This document shows, in pieces, positions 23,301 through 34,547 of a stretch of 64,000 nucleotides of DNA; the first letter of the stretch is position 1; every line of letters starts with the position of its first letter. The stretch spans positions 38,486,045-38,550,044 of the forward strand of contig CM067556.1 of NCBI GenBank assembly GCA_034509755.1, written 5' to 3'. A program made the position numbers and the translations under genes. Below the pieces are notes generated by a model. It saw only the letters and a list, made by a program, of their open reading frames with translations, ran no database searches and had not been told where the DNA came from. The DNA comes from Anisodus tanguticus. Taxonomy: Eukaryota > Streptophyta > Magnoliopsida > Solanales > Solanaceae.

Positions 23301-23394
23301 GTTACCCAAGGATTTAGCCAAGTGACCTTCGCACTTGGGATTACCTCCAGATTCAGAGGGCATTCACTAAGTTTTCTAGCATTGGTATCTCTAA

Positions 23395-23600
23395 AGTATA
23401 TAGGAATTTCTGTCGCATATTGCCTATCGAGAATGTTCGGATTACTGAAGACCTATCTTAAAAAGAGGTCTCGACTACTATCCTTTATCACTATGTCCAA
23501 AAGTTTTAGACTCATGAGATGGCATTCGTTAAAGTACTATGGAAAAACAAATAAATGTAATGATATAGGCGGATGTGAAAGGCATAAGATCTAGATATTC
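23395..23600 (+). pseudogene. chromodomain region remnant of element A
   Basis: The stretch ggaatttctgtcgcatattg ... gaagacctatctta ... gttaaagtactatgg matches, out of frame, the 'FHVSML ... LSYEEIP ... ASVKVLW' ends of chromovirus integrases, including the copy at 46970-47225. In Del/Tekay elements this C-terminal chromodomain directs integration to heterochromatin. The reading frame is lost through small indels. Confidence 0.55.
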
Positions 23601-23988
23601 TCCTATAGTCTGGACATCAAGTTCACGTAATGTTCGTACGATACGATACCCTTATTCCTACTATATAGCAGTAAACTTGTTTCATTCACTTACACAGATG
23701 ATGACTATAGAATAGATATGATAGACGCAACTCAAATGCCGAGATTGGATAGTCAAGGTGAGTTCTGGCTTACCCTTTTGATTACCATGATAGATAGACA
23801 GTCGTGTGAGGCCGGTATGATATTATATTGCTTTGGATGGCCGTGGGTGGCATTTGTGTCAGTTTTGGCTGTTTGGCAAGTTTTGAGTTAGTCCTATTTT
23901 TTAGAGGAAACTCTACCTAAATTATGGTAAAACCCAGGAATTAAATCCTCTCAGTTACTTCCCTCAACATTTGAGGATGAATGTTCTT

Positions 23989-24001
23989 AAGGGGGGGAGG
24001 A
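23989..24001 (+). promoter_or_regulatory. polypurine tract of element A
   Basis: aagggggggagga lies directly before the 3' LTR, after the 'tcaacatttgaggatgaatgttctt' block that also precedes the LTR in element C. It primes plus-strand DNA synthesis. Confidence 0.85.
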
Positions 24002-26243
24002 TGTTACACCGTGCAATTCTGCGTGTGATCAAACGTACGGTTAGTAGAGTTGAGCTCCGGTTACCCAACACCCTTTTGAGGGTCACATATGACTTATATG
24101 GGTATTACAGACTATACGGAAGGTTGAAAGTCAATTTTGTTAAAGAAAGTACATCTCGACAAAATTTGACAAAAAATAGGCGATAAGGTAAGCAATCTGC
24201 CCTACGGAAGCCGATTCACCTCGCGAATCAAACCACGGATTAAAACCCCCATTCCTTCACCTCACTGACACTATCTGCGGTGGCATATATGGCCGTAGAT
24301 AGTGATCTGCAGTGCATAACCAACCACAGATGAGAGGCGGTGGGAGATGTTATATAAATCCAAGATCGGTGGCTTCTTTTCCTCATTTCATTTTCATCCC
24401 CAAACACTCTCAAACTCTTTTCTAGGGTTCTTACATCATTAAAGGTCCATCCCATACCAAATTAAAGGGAAATCCTCCATGGATGATCATTAAGGAGATT
24501 GGAAATCCTTACTTGATGTCTAGACAAGTTGGAAGTTTCTTGAGGATGGAAAAGAACTTGTTCTAAGGGACTTTGTGGCCGGTTGAGGTAAATAAATCAA
24601 GCTAAACTCCATGAAGAAGTTGCTATTGTTCTTGAATAAACTTGAGATGATTATGGCCAGAAGTTGGAGTATGTATTGTTGTTGTGGTTGTTGTTATTGA
24701 TGTGGTGTTGAAGGGAAGTTAGTAACAGGTTGGTGACTATGAAAACCATAATTAAAAGAGTACGCCTTCTAAGTGCTCGTTAAATTGTCTGAGTGAGTCG
24801 ATACCTAGTTTATTGATCTCATTTTGATCCAAACCCTCTATATTGTGCAGATGATCACTCATAAAGCATTCGAGGGTTCATGAGGCATTGGTAACTAAGC
24901 AATGCAGGTATGTAAGGTTATTCTTTTCTTTCAAAAGCATGACCTCCAAAGTATTTATCATTTTCAAAAGAAACGTCGACATAATCATTCTATTCACATG
25001 TTTATTATCCCTTGTCGAGAATAGTTCTCTTGTTATTGTTGTATTCCATGTTTATTATTGGTTGCCCGGTAGAGACCATACTCCTTCCTGCTGAAGTCTC
25101 TTAAGTCACAGTCTTGTATACAGACAAGTAGTCATTGAAAATCAAAAGAAAAGATTGAATCAAAGTTATGGGATGAAATCCGTTGTTACCTTCGAAGTTG
25201 ACTCCTATTCACATGTTGTTATCCTTCATTGAGCATACCTTTTGTTTCGTTATTATATTATGTGTATCCTAGTCATCTCCGAACTTTATAGATCTCAAAA
25301 GAAGGGTCTCAAAGAGTTAATCATCGATTCAACCAAGAGTTGTATCTAAGCAAAGTCAATGAGTGACGAGTCTAAAAAAGGCCAAGTGCCATGATTATTA
25401 CATCACTGTATCCACACCACCGAACCTATGCCGGAGGGTAGCTATATATATATATATATATTATTCACACCATCATTGCGATCAGCCGGTGGGAAGTTGT
25501 AGATGTACATTACACACACCGTGCCGCACTATACACCTCAGAGTATACTTGAGGGAAGTGACTTAATACACCTCAGATTATAAGACGAGGGAAGATTACA
25601 AACCACGGTTGCTAAACAAAGGGTCCAGTACAATTCCATAGTTTCATTGTTCGCCCTACATGACATATAGGTTATCAGCGTATCAAATTGCTTTTATGCT
25701 TCTCTTTACAACTTATATTTTTATATTGATATTCATGTTTTACATAGCATTACATTTCATTCGTACTGACGTCTCGTTTGTCAGGGGCGCTGCATGACAT
25801 GCTACAGATTTAGATAGAGTTGTATATATACCTCCCAGTAGGCGTTGGTTGAATTCACCGGATTGAGTGGTGAGCTTCACTTCATCCGAAGCTACCGAGT
25901 CAGAGTCATGAGCTGAATTTGATATAGGTATAGTTAATGGGTAGGTCGGGGCCCTGTCTCGGCCATATCACCATTATGTTTTCCATAGTGGCTTGTAGAT
26001 TTGGGTTGGTATATTTAGTTAATCTGTACGACGACCTTGCCGGTCTTGTACCATATTGTATATAGTGTTTCAAGTTGTTGTTCTCCTCCTATTATGAAGT
26101 CTAGATGATGTCTTATATATTCATGTTGTTATGGCCCAGTCGGATGCAGTTTCTATTCAGTCTACAAGTTATGTTTTAGAATGGTATTCTCGGGCCAGTG
26201 CAACATTGGGTGATGGCCACACCCCCCAGTTTGGGTTGTGACA
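24002..26243 (+). repeat. 3' LTR of element A
   Basis: 2242 bp from tgttacaccgtg to ttgtgaca, followed by cccag and then the interrupted central LTR. TATA box tatataaa at 24351-24358. Conserved 3' blocks actgacgtctcg (25759) and ggggccctgtctcggcc (25948-25964). A (TA)n run lies at 25443-25461. Confidence 0.9.
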
Positions 26244-27444
26244 CCCAGCCTACCCATCAGAACTATAAATTACTCAAAAAGTACTCTTGACTCTAGACCT
26301 GGTAACTCTGAACGATATGGAGCTTGCCAATCAGCTGAACTCTGTAGTGCCTACTGTGAAGGCCTATCTAGCTATCTCTCAGAACTTGCACACATGAAAT
26401 GCAGCACCCCGACAAAGGGACATCAGTACGAATAGATGTACTAAATATGTAAAGAAATTGAATAACTGAAAACTGGATTGAAACTGTAAGCTTAATAGCT
26501 AAACATGTTTGAGAGATAGAAGGGAAATCTAAGGATGTACCTACCATTTCCCTTCTCATATCACAAAGTAATTCTAACAACATACTAGGCCCTATCTGGG
26601 CTTTATGGATAAGTAAATCGTACCAGGCGTTAAACAAGGCTCTATGGAATAACATAAATCACAATGGGCCACTGGGGGCATTTGTGGTGTACACAATGTA
26701 CCAGACCATAATGAGGCTTTGTGGGATAAATATAACGTACAAGGCCATAACAAGGCTTTATGGAATAAATATAAGACGTACCAGACCATTTATAGGCTTT
26801 GTGGAATAAGCAACAAGGTGCTAATCAATTAACCATAGCTCAAAGCAATAAACATCTGTCGTCAACCAAGGACTAAGTTCATAAGATCTATATATACTCA
26901 ACTGATGAGGAGAATAATCTCTAAGACAGAAAGTACTCCCAACAAGGGATAAAAAATAACATCTCAGTATGATCTAACTACGAGATACAACTCTTCATGG
27001 GTATCCTTTTTATTCATTTCTAAGGAGTACAATTTAGGCACGTAATATTGCTATAGAAAGAAGGGATAACTATTACATACCTCTCATCCTCTAATCGACA
27101 CAATCTGCAATGTGCTCTAGTTGTCTAATACGCCAATCTTGATCCAGCAAGAACAATCCCCTTTCAAGCTTGCTTCAATCCTACTAGAACTCCCCAACAC
27201 ACAACAACTGAGAAGAGGCGATGTACCCAATCTTTACGAGCTTCCGAGGCTATAATCATCTCACTTCACTATGAAGTTACCTTCGATCCGCTTTAAATGA
27301 AAAACGTTGATCTTTGGCTAATTTTCCCTAAAGTACCATCCCAAAACCTTGCTACTACACCATCCTCTCATGTGAAAAATTTAATTCTCTTTGAAAGGTT
27401 GCTGCTACTTAAACACATCAAATCATGTTGTTGTATATCTAGTG

Positions 27445-27445
27445 T

Positions 27446-27483
<38 letters not shown>

Positions 27484-27484
27484 A
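27445..27484. repeat. (AT)n-(GT)n compound microsatellite
   Basis: AT run then GT run in the central LTR; the allelic tract in the sister LTR is at 14337-14404. Confidence 0.95.
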
Positions 27485-28344
27485 GAGATAGATAGAGATA
27501 TTGTTGTATATATATATGCTTCTAGATATTTGTTCATGTTATCCCATCTTATGAAAACAAGACAAAATAATGATCTTAAATACTTAGTCATATAGGTCTA
27601 GAGGGTCCACACCACATGTCAACTTCTTCTCATTCCACACATCCTTACAACATGAGACATATATGCTTTCTTTGCCATGGTTCCATGTGGCCCATCTCAA
27701 TGATGAAATTTGTCACTTTGTCCCTTAATTAAGTCAAATTATGTCTTTTTTGGCACACATAAAATATTATTTCCGATCACCGTTGTCACACTTGTTAAGT
27801 CCTAAATTATTTCGGGACTTCATCCTCTTATACATCAAGCTCTCGATATACATACATGAGTATGACCAAAATGACTATGGTCCATATAACTTGTTCAATA
27901 GATTCGTATAATTTGTTCAATATAGCAAACCTTATTTATTTGATTTGTTCAACCTCTAGTCCCCACATAACCTCTGTTTTAAAATATATTATAAACTATC
28001 ATTATCCATATAAGAGATCTTAACCTCTCAGAGTTTACGTTACTTTACTCACGACACATACTAGCATGAAAATATGGAGTCTAACGGTCCTCGAATGTTG
28101 AGGTAGCATAACTTACAATTCTAACTCTTAGGATTCTTAAAAATTTTGGCAGAGTTTCCTCTATAAATAGAACTATCCAATTCCACACAGGGACATACAA
28201 TAGCATAATACAACAATATTTACCTCACACGACCGTCTATCTATCTAGAAATCAAGAAGGTTAACGATAATTCATCTCAACTATCAAGTGTCGTAATCTA
28301 GGCTGTGTGCATCACATCTGTATCAACAACGTTGCCTGTAGTCT

Positions 28345-29198
28345 AAAACAAGTGAGGATATTTGGACTTCATATCCTCATCAGCTTCCCACGTCATTTCT
28401 TCCATGTTATTATTTCTTACAACACTTTAATAGAGTCCACTTCCTTGGTCCGTAGCTTTCGGATATGATGATCTACAATAGCAACTGGAATATTCTCCTA
28501 TTACAAGTCCTCTATAATTTGAATATCATCTACAGGGGTAATATGGGAAGGATCTCCTATGCACTTCCGAATAATTAATACATGAAATACTAGATGGACT
28601 GCTTCCAACTCTGGAGGCCGTTTAAGCCTATAGGCCATCTAGCCAATCCCTCTATACAATCTTATATGGTCGACGTATCCGGGGGCTAAGCTTGCCCTTC
28701 TTGCTAATATCATCACGCCATTTATAAGAGATACTTTTAAGAACACCCAATCATTAACAACAAACTCTAGTTCTCGACATCGAACATTTGAATAGGACTT
28801 TTGCCGACTCTGGGCAGTAAAAAATTTCTCCTGTAGTGACCTTACCTTTTCTACCACTAGTTGTATCAAGTGAGGTCCTAATAACTTTGCTTCACCCACT
28901 TCAAACTAGCCGATAGGAGATCTATACTTCGCCCATACAATGCTTTATATGGATCCATCTTAATGCTAGAATGATAACTGTTATTATACAAAAATTAAAT
29001 AAGCGACAAATGATCTTCCCAACTCCCTTTAAATTCCATGACATAAACTCGTAGCATATACTCCAGTGTCTAAATAGTATGCTCAACTTGTCCGTCTGTC
29101 TGCAAATGGAAAGTCGTACTGAGATTAACCCGAGTACCCAATCCTTTCTGGAAAGATCTCTAGAATTCAGCTGTAAACTAGACACCTCTGTTAGATAT
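28345..29198 (-). pseudogene. integrase C-terminal half and chromodomain of element D
   Basis: Minus strand. 29185-28922 holds the second half of the integrase core in shifted frames (a TAFHPQTDGQAE-type block near 29110, the LEDMLRACVMEF region near 29050, then NNSYHSS-ALYG near 28960-28925). 28899-28639 is open and carries the C-terminal domain: SRQKSYSNVRCRELEFVVND, WVFLKVS and an LAPGYVDHIRLY stretch. The chromodomain follows at about 28560-28345, with AIVDHHIRKLRTKEV and a W-x5-EDM type end. The solo LTR separates this from the rest of integrase at 32114. Several frame breaks; inactive. Confidence 0.75.
29194..29198. repeat. solo LTR target duplication, left copy
   Basis: gatat, repeated exactly at 32109-32113 on the other side of the solo LTR. 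Confidence 0.9.
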
Positions 29199-29489
29199 TG
29201 TTACACCCCGGAGTTTGATACACAGATGAGGGCATAGATAGGCGGCATGAGCCGATGGTTCTAGATCCTTTCAAAGGGTCCCTTGAGACTTAGATGGATG
29301 TTATGAAGGTGTACAGAAGGTTCGAATTCATTGGGATTGAAGGAACCATCCCTCGACAAAGTTCGACGAAGTTAAAATGATACGTTAAGCATTTCGCGTC
29401 ACAGCTGGGATCCACCTTGCAAATGGGGCCGCAAAAGGGAAGCCAAAAGTTGAGGAATTTTTGGATTAGGATGCGATCACATATGGGAC

Positions 29490-29507
29490 CGCATATGGCC
29501 ATATGCG
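29490..29507 (+). promoter_or_regulatory. perfect 18-bp palindrome upstream of LTR TATA
   Basis: cgcatatggccatatgcg reads the same on both strands. It lies about 48 bp upstream of a TATA-like element (29555-29561). Related dyads occupy the same place in the LTRs of A, B and E. A dimeric DNA-binding protein site is a reasonable inference. Confidence 0.6.
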
Positions 29508-31019
29508 ATGTAGATGGGTCTGCATTTCTCAAGCGGTGGCCGACCTTCTTTGCCTATTTAAGCGGTGAAAGCCTCATTTTATTTCATATTCAACCAAATG
29601 AAGTGTAGACACTCCCAAGCCCTCCCTAGACATTCTCCAAAGATCCAAGAGCCATCCCAAAGCAAATCAACCCAATTTTAGCATGAATATGTTGGAAATT
29701 ACAAGAAAAAGCCTGTGTGGTGTTCATATGAAGTTAAGAGCTGTTGTAAGCTAGGTGGAGCTTGGAGTTCAAGTCAAATCTGCTGGAGAAGGTATTTATA
29801 ACACCCTCTTGGTTGTGTTTAATATTAATCTTGTGTTAGATGAGTTGTTTTGATAAATAATCATGAACTAAAACTTGAGAAAATAGGAGATGGGGTTGTC
29901 TTATTGTTGGACTATTTTGTAGTAATAACCATAACTTGTGGTAGTTTAAATTCATGGAAAGTAACTTAGATATGATGTTTATGGTGTTGTGGTGCTTTTC
30001 TAAGTATTGGTGTTGAAGACTAAGAATTTCACCACAAGCTAAAAGAAGAAGTATCTAGAAGACTTGAAGAAACTATGTCTATGTGGTTGGAATAATAAGT
30101 TGTTTGGGAGAAGTTCTTTGATGTTGGATGGATAAAAATAATAAAGCATAAGTTTTCTTTTTTGCAATGTTGTTTTAGATAATGTCCTTGATATGGAGAA
30201 GGTAAGGAAATAGGGGAGATATTGTCTGAGTTGCCGTAGAGAGAACTTTTCACTCGACAATTAGTTAGTATTCCATTCTTGTTGACATGAGTGTTGCTTG
30301 TTATTATACATGGATGATGAGGAGACGGATTGCAGCATCATTGTCGAAGGTTCCTTTTCAAGGTATGTAAGGGCTATCTTTCTTTCTTTCTTTCTAGCAT
30401 GAATCCGTAGATATGTCCTCTTTTGTAGAAGTCGGAGGGGGCCAGATCGCCTCTAAGTTTCTTAGTGATAGATTAAGATCGTATAAGAGTTAAAAATTCA
30501 ACCTTGAGTATAGCTCTTGTGTAATTCCTAAGAAACAGAGTTAGTAGTCCCTCTACAAAATTCGTAAGCTATCTATATATAAGCTAAGAGTTCGAATGGA
30601 AAGAGATCCGAAGAAATGAGGTAATAAACTAGTAACAGAACATAAGTAAAGAGAATATGAGATTACACTAGCTAGAGGACCAGGTTGTAATAGCCTAGCA
30701 AGATGAGCGTGTACGCACATTCGAAGAAGATTAAGAGACTCCCTAAGGTCAATATAAATAGAGTATGAGGTACAACATGATAAGTCACATAGAAAGGTAT
30801 AGCACACGAGTATATAAGGTACTCCTCATACCTAAAAAAGGAAGAGATATGTGAGTTATAAAAGAAATGAATTGAGTAGCATAATGATATAGTCAGACGA
30901 GAGCTAAAATAGTACAAGACTTCCTAAAAGCTAATAGAGTAGCTCACAAGATAATAAGTATGAACCGTGGGTTACAGAAAGTGCTAGACAAGCTATGAGT
31001 TATGTACGCACTGACTTAA

Positions 31020-31330
31020 CTTTACAGATTGTTGCCTTGTTGTTGTATGAACTTGCCTTCAGGGCTATGATGTTTCCTTCATGGCTATTAACACTAACTT
31101 CGGGGCTATGATGCAGATTTCCTTCGGGGTTATACAAATATGCGCATTGCCTTCGGGGCTATACATGTATAGATTGCCTTCGGGGCTGTACATGTATAGA
31201 TTGCCTTCGGGACTATACATGTATAGATTGCCTTTGGGGCTATATAAACACGTGTTTGCCTTCAGGGCTATACATATATAGATCGCCTTCAGGGCCATTC
31301 AAATATATTTGCCTTCGGGGCCATGCACTT
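31020..31330 (+). repeat. 27-bp tandem repeats in solo LTR
   Basis: The unit gccttcggggctatacatgtatagatt is clearest from about 31149 to 31235, in three to four consecutive copies. More diverged copies extend to 31030 on the left and 31325 on the right. Each unit includes tacatgta, a self-complementary core. The same core unit (gccttcggggcta) occurs on the opposite strand at 60577-60730 in another LTR, so the array is a family trait. Confidence 0.85.
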
Positions 31331-32108
31331 ACACACCGGATCCCTTACGAGGCCAGAATATTGTGTTCAGATTGTATGATAGATAGTAACGTAATAAAGA
31401 TAAAAAAATAGAGATGGTAATGATAGTATATAGAGCCGAGACAGAACATGTAGTATAGGTAGACAAAGTGGTCAAGCAGTCCAAGTGATAATGATTGGGT
31501 AAGCCAATCTAGAGTTGGTGGTAAGTACGCTTTCACCCTTACTGTTCGGTAGAGATTTCCAGTATATTTATTCACGTCCTTCAGCTTCAGAGTTTATACA
31601 TATATACTATTTTTCTGACTTACATACTTGGTATATTTCTTTGTACTGACTTCCCATTCCTAGAGAACTGCATTCATGCGTGCAGGTGCAGGTAAACAGT
31701 TCAACAAACCTTCTCAGTAGATGAGGTTGACGTTCAACGAAGGATCGGTAGGACTCCACCTCTTTCGGAGTGTAGCCGAGTATATAGGTCATACTTGTAC
31801 AAACTATGAGTAGGCCGGGGCCCTATCCTAACCACGATTGATGTCAATTTTCTATAGAGGCTTTGTAGACATAGGTTCAGTTTATTAGTGGCCTTGCCGA
31901 CCCTCGTTATATGTTTTATTAAGTTTACTAAACATAAGTGTTTACAGAGGCCTCCTTCGCCCACAATAACTTATAGTAAGAATAAGTTCGACCCAGTCGG
32001 CCTAAGATTGTCTTAGTTACATCCAGCAACCATGAGTTACAGAGTGGTTCTCTTCGGCTAGTACGACACCGGGTGCTAGCCACGCCTCACCTAGATTGGG
32101 GTATGACA

Positions 32109-32113
32109 GATAT
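32109..32113. repeat. solo LTR target duplication, right copy
   Basis: gatat, matching 29194-29198. Confidence 0.9.
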
Positions 32114-32686
32114 AATGGAAACTAGAACCCCCTGAAGCTGAACTATCTCATTGACATACAATTTGGCATAATATTCAGCCGAATAAGTAGTTCTAACAGG
32201 TAGAAAATGGGTTGACTTTGTAAGGCTGTCAATAGTGATCTAGATGGAGTCAAACATATGATATGAACGAGGCAAACCTGTAATAAAATCAATATTTGTT
32301 ATCTCCCATTTCCACATTGGAATCTCTATACTCTAAAGTAAACCCCCAGGCTTCTGAATCTCAACTTTGACCTGCTGGAAATTTGGACATTAAGCTACAA
32401 ACTCTGCAATATTTCTCTTCATATCGTTCCACCAGTAAACCAATTGAAGATCATGGTACATCATAGAAGAACCAAGATGAATAGAGTACCTGGACTAATG
32501 AATCTCTGCTATAATCTGCCCTCAAAGCCCTCCAACATCAGGCACACACAACCGACCTCTGTATCTAAGAACCCTGTCATTTGATAGCTCAAACATCTGC
32601 TTCTTCTGAAAGGGAATCCTATCTCTCATTCTGATCAACTCTGGATCGTCAAACTGCCTTCCTTTTACTTCTGCTACCTAAGATGA
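32114..32686 (-). pseudogene. integrase N-terminal half of element D
   Basis: Minus strand, in shifted frames. The zinc-binding HHCC domain is around 32560-32370, including a 'VYWWNDMKRNIAEF' type stretch and 'CPNFQQVKVEIQKPGG' near 32385. The first part of the core follows around 32330-32120 ('IPMWKWEITNIDF', then 'TKSTHFLPV' near 32210 and 'SAEYYAKLYVNEIVQLQG' toward 32130). The solo LTR then interrupts it. No single frame covers more than a short part. Confidence 0.7.
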
Positions 32687-33286
32687 TTATGCAGTATTTC
32701 GAATTACAACACCTCCATCATCTATATCAAGCAGTCGTACACTCAAGATGGCTAACCGACATAAATATTTGGTCATCTTTAATTTATCAGCCTCTACATA
32801 ACTCAGGCTACCCATAAACTTATGACTCAAGCAATAGGCTACAATATTTGTTTTGTCGGGATGGTACATGATATCAACATCATAGTCCTTCAGCAACTCA
32901 AGCCACCTTCTCTGCCTCAGGTTCAACATTTTTCTTCCTGAATATATATTGTAAGCTCTTATGATCAGTTAACAAGTCAACATGAACCCCATATAGATAA
33001 TGATGCCATATCTTCAAGGAAAATATAATAGCTTCAAACTCAAGATCATGAGTCGGGTAATTGCTACTCGTGCTTTCTCAACCGTCTCAAAGCATATGCA
33101 ATGGTGCTGCATCAGAACACAACCCATGCCAACTCTGAAGGCATCACAGTAAACAACATGGCCCCCTGAACCTTCTGGAAGTGCCAAGACAGGTGCTAAT
33201 GTCAACCTATCTTTCAAATATTGGAAACTCCTTTCACAAGCATCTGACCATTGAAATTTAGCTGCCTTATGAGTTAGGTTTGTCAA
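32687..33286 (-). pseudogene. RNase H domain of element D
   Basis: Degrades the RNA strand of RNA-DNA hybrids during cDNA synthesis. 33286-33014 encodes the start (LTHKAAKFQWSDACERSFQY, then APVLALPEGSGGHVVYCDAF with the first catalytic Asp, and MGCVLMQHH). 32929-32687 encodes the end (LNLRQRRWLELLKDYDVDIMY and HPDKTNIVAYCLSHK). The usual 'ADALSRK' has become AYCLSHK, so an expected acidic residue is lost. About 90 bp between these frames is out of frame. Confidence 0.82.
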
Positions 33287-33960
33287 TGGGCAGCAATAGA
33301 AGAAACATTCTCTACGAATCTTCGATAATAGCCTGACAAGCCCAAGAAACTACATACCTCAGTAGGAGTCATGGGCCTCGGCCAATTTTTCATGGCCTCA
33401 ATCTTCTGGCTATCAACATTAATGCCATTGTATGAAACTATATGACCAAGGAATGGTCTGCATGCTCTGCCTCTGATCGAGAATACACCATGATTTCGTA
33501 TATAAACACAATCATGAAGATATCTAAAAATGGCTTGAACACCTGACTCATCAAGTCCATGAAAGCCGATGTGCATCATAAACTCGAAGTGACCATATAT
33601 GGTCTTGAAAGTGATCTTTGAAATATCTTTCTCCTTAACCATCAATTGATGGTATCTAGACCTAAGATCGATCTTCGAGAAATATTTAGCGCCTTACAAC
33701 TGATCAAACAGTCATCGATCCTTGGAAGTGGATATTTATTCTTAATAGTAACCTTATTCATATGACAGTAATCAATACACGTTCTTAACGAACCATCTTT
33801 CTTACGAACAAACAACATTGTCGCTCCCCATGGAGAAGTACTAGGCCTAATGAAGCCCTTCTCCAGCAAATCTTTCAACTGCCCCTTTAACTCTTTTGAT
33901 TCAGCAAAGACCATCCAAAAGGAGGAATAGATATAGGCTGGGTGTCTGGAAGCAAATCAA
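33287..33960 (-). pseudogene. reverse transcriptase of element D, catalytic site lost
   Basis: 33914-33642 carries the N-terminal RT boxes: KGFIRPSTSPWGATMLFVRKKDGSLR, then CIDYCHMNKVTIKNKYPLPRIDD. 33645-33283 carries YGHFEF, and after a shifted stretch FLGHIVSYNGINVDSQKIEAMKNWPRP and VCSFLGLSGYYRRFVE. The position of the FIDDILVYS catalytic box is recognisable near 33520-33490, but in its frame it now reads FIYEIMVYS, so both catalytic aspartates are gone. Immediately after it about 70-80 bp is missing, because the box runs into FLGHIVS too early. This RT could not work. Confidence 0.85.
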
Positions 33961-34112
33961 TGGAAAAATCAAATTCCCTCTCAGTAGGAACACCTGGAAG
34001 CTCATTGGGAAAACATCTGGAAACTCATTAACAACATGAACAGGCTAAAGGGTTGGAGGTTTTGCCTCCACATCTCATACTCATGCCAAATGATAGATTT
34101 AACCTTTTGAAA

Positions 34113-34547
34113 TCATCTTTCGTGCCTTAAGGTAGGAAATAAACCCCCCTTAGGTGTTGCTGAGCTACCCTTCCATTTTATAATGGGTTCGCATGGAAAA
34201 TTAAAATGAACAATCTTCGTCCAACAATACACATTAGCATAACAAAAGGCTAACCAATACATGGCTATAATAACATCAAAATAACCCATTTCCAATTCAT
34301 TTAAGTTAGATAGAGTATGTCGATTACAGATCACCACCTCAAAGCACCGATACACCCGTCCAACCGACGAAGATACCACAAATGACTTACTTAATAACTC
34401 AGGTTCTCTACTAAACTTGCCAATAATAAAAGAAGTAATATACGATAAAGTGGAGCCTGGGTATATCAATGCATACATATCAAGAGAAGAGATGAATAAT
34501 ATACCTGTAACAACATCAGGAGACGACTCCATGTCCTGTCGACCCAT
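34113..34547 (-). pseudogene. aspartic protease of element D
   Basis: One 144-residue open frame on the minus strand matching the retropepsin domain between gag and RT of chromoviruses. Visible features are DVVTGILFISSLDMYALIYPGSTLSYIT, with the active-site triplet region altered from the expected D-P/S-G/S-T to Y-PGST, and later a MGYFDVIIAMYWL block where the family has 'DFDVIxGMDWL'. The catalytic Asp has become Tyr, so the enzyme would be inactive even though the frame is open. It lies between the gag zinc knuckle (34790) and RT (33960). Confidence 0.85.

Larger units (their letters stand above)
16802..26243 (+). mobile_element. element A: Del/Tekay-like chromovirus, decayed
   Basis: Plus-strand LTR element of 9442 bp. 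It has a 5' LTR (16802-19166), a primer-binding site, about 4.8 kb of interior without long frames, a polypurine tract and a 3' LTR (24002-26243). LTRs start TGTTACACC and end TGACA. The flanking pentamers are cctag (left) and cccag (right), a 5-bp duplication with one change. The two LTRs differ at 13 of their first 60 bases, mostly transitions, so the insertion is old. The interior keeps integrase and chromodomain-region similarity in broken frames. Confidence 0.88.
8988..28086 (-). mobile_element. internally deleted Del-like LTR element, heavily nested
   Basis: Minus-strand element with two LTRs of the same family: 8988-15103 (split by a LINE) and 16447-28086 (split by element A). Only 1343 bp of interior lies between them. 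The primer-binding site adjoins the right LTR (16431-16442) and a polypurine tract adjoins the left LTR (aagaggggaatga in sense orientation, just outside 15103). Both LTRs are about 2.2 kb once their guests are removed. The interior keeps the leader and 3' edge but no recognisable gag-pol, so it is a deletion derivative or non-autonomous form. The right LTR also abuts the 3' end of element D. Confidence 0.75.
16447..28086 (-). repeat. central LTR shared by two elements (contains element A)
   Basis: Begins tgtcagaccc at 16447 and ends ...gtctaacg at 28086 (a g in place of the usual terminal a). Element A (16802-26243) is inserted in it; without A it is about 2.2 kb. On its left is a primer-binding site and on its right the degraded 3' end of element D, so one LTR serves as the 5' LTR of one unit and the 3' LTR of the next. 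It holds microsatellites at 27445-27484 and a repeat block at 26585-26820. Confidence 0.78.
29199..32108 (+). mobile_element. solo LTR, 2910 bp, Del-like
   Basis: Starts tgttacacccc and ends ggtatgaca, with a perfect 5-bp duplication (gatat) on both sides and no internal region. It is therefore a solo LTR left by LTR-LTR recombination after insertion into element D integrase. It includes an 18-bp perfect palindrome in the promoter region, a TATA-like tatttaa at 29555-29561, an array of 27-bp repeats (31020-31330) and the conserved block ggggccctatcctaacc at 31817-31833. It is longer than the other LTRs because of the repeat array and extra sequence around 30400-31000. Confidence 0.92.

Noticed and set aside
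31065..31298. Array of short repeats that could suggest a CRISPR or a repeat protein
   Set aside because: Units abut without unique spacers, the DNA is plant-like, and the open frames on both strands (YMYSPEGNL-type repeats) are a by-product of a 27-bp period, which is divisible by three.
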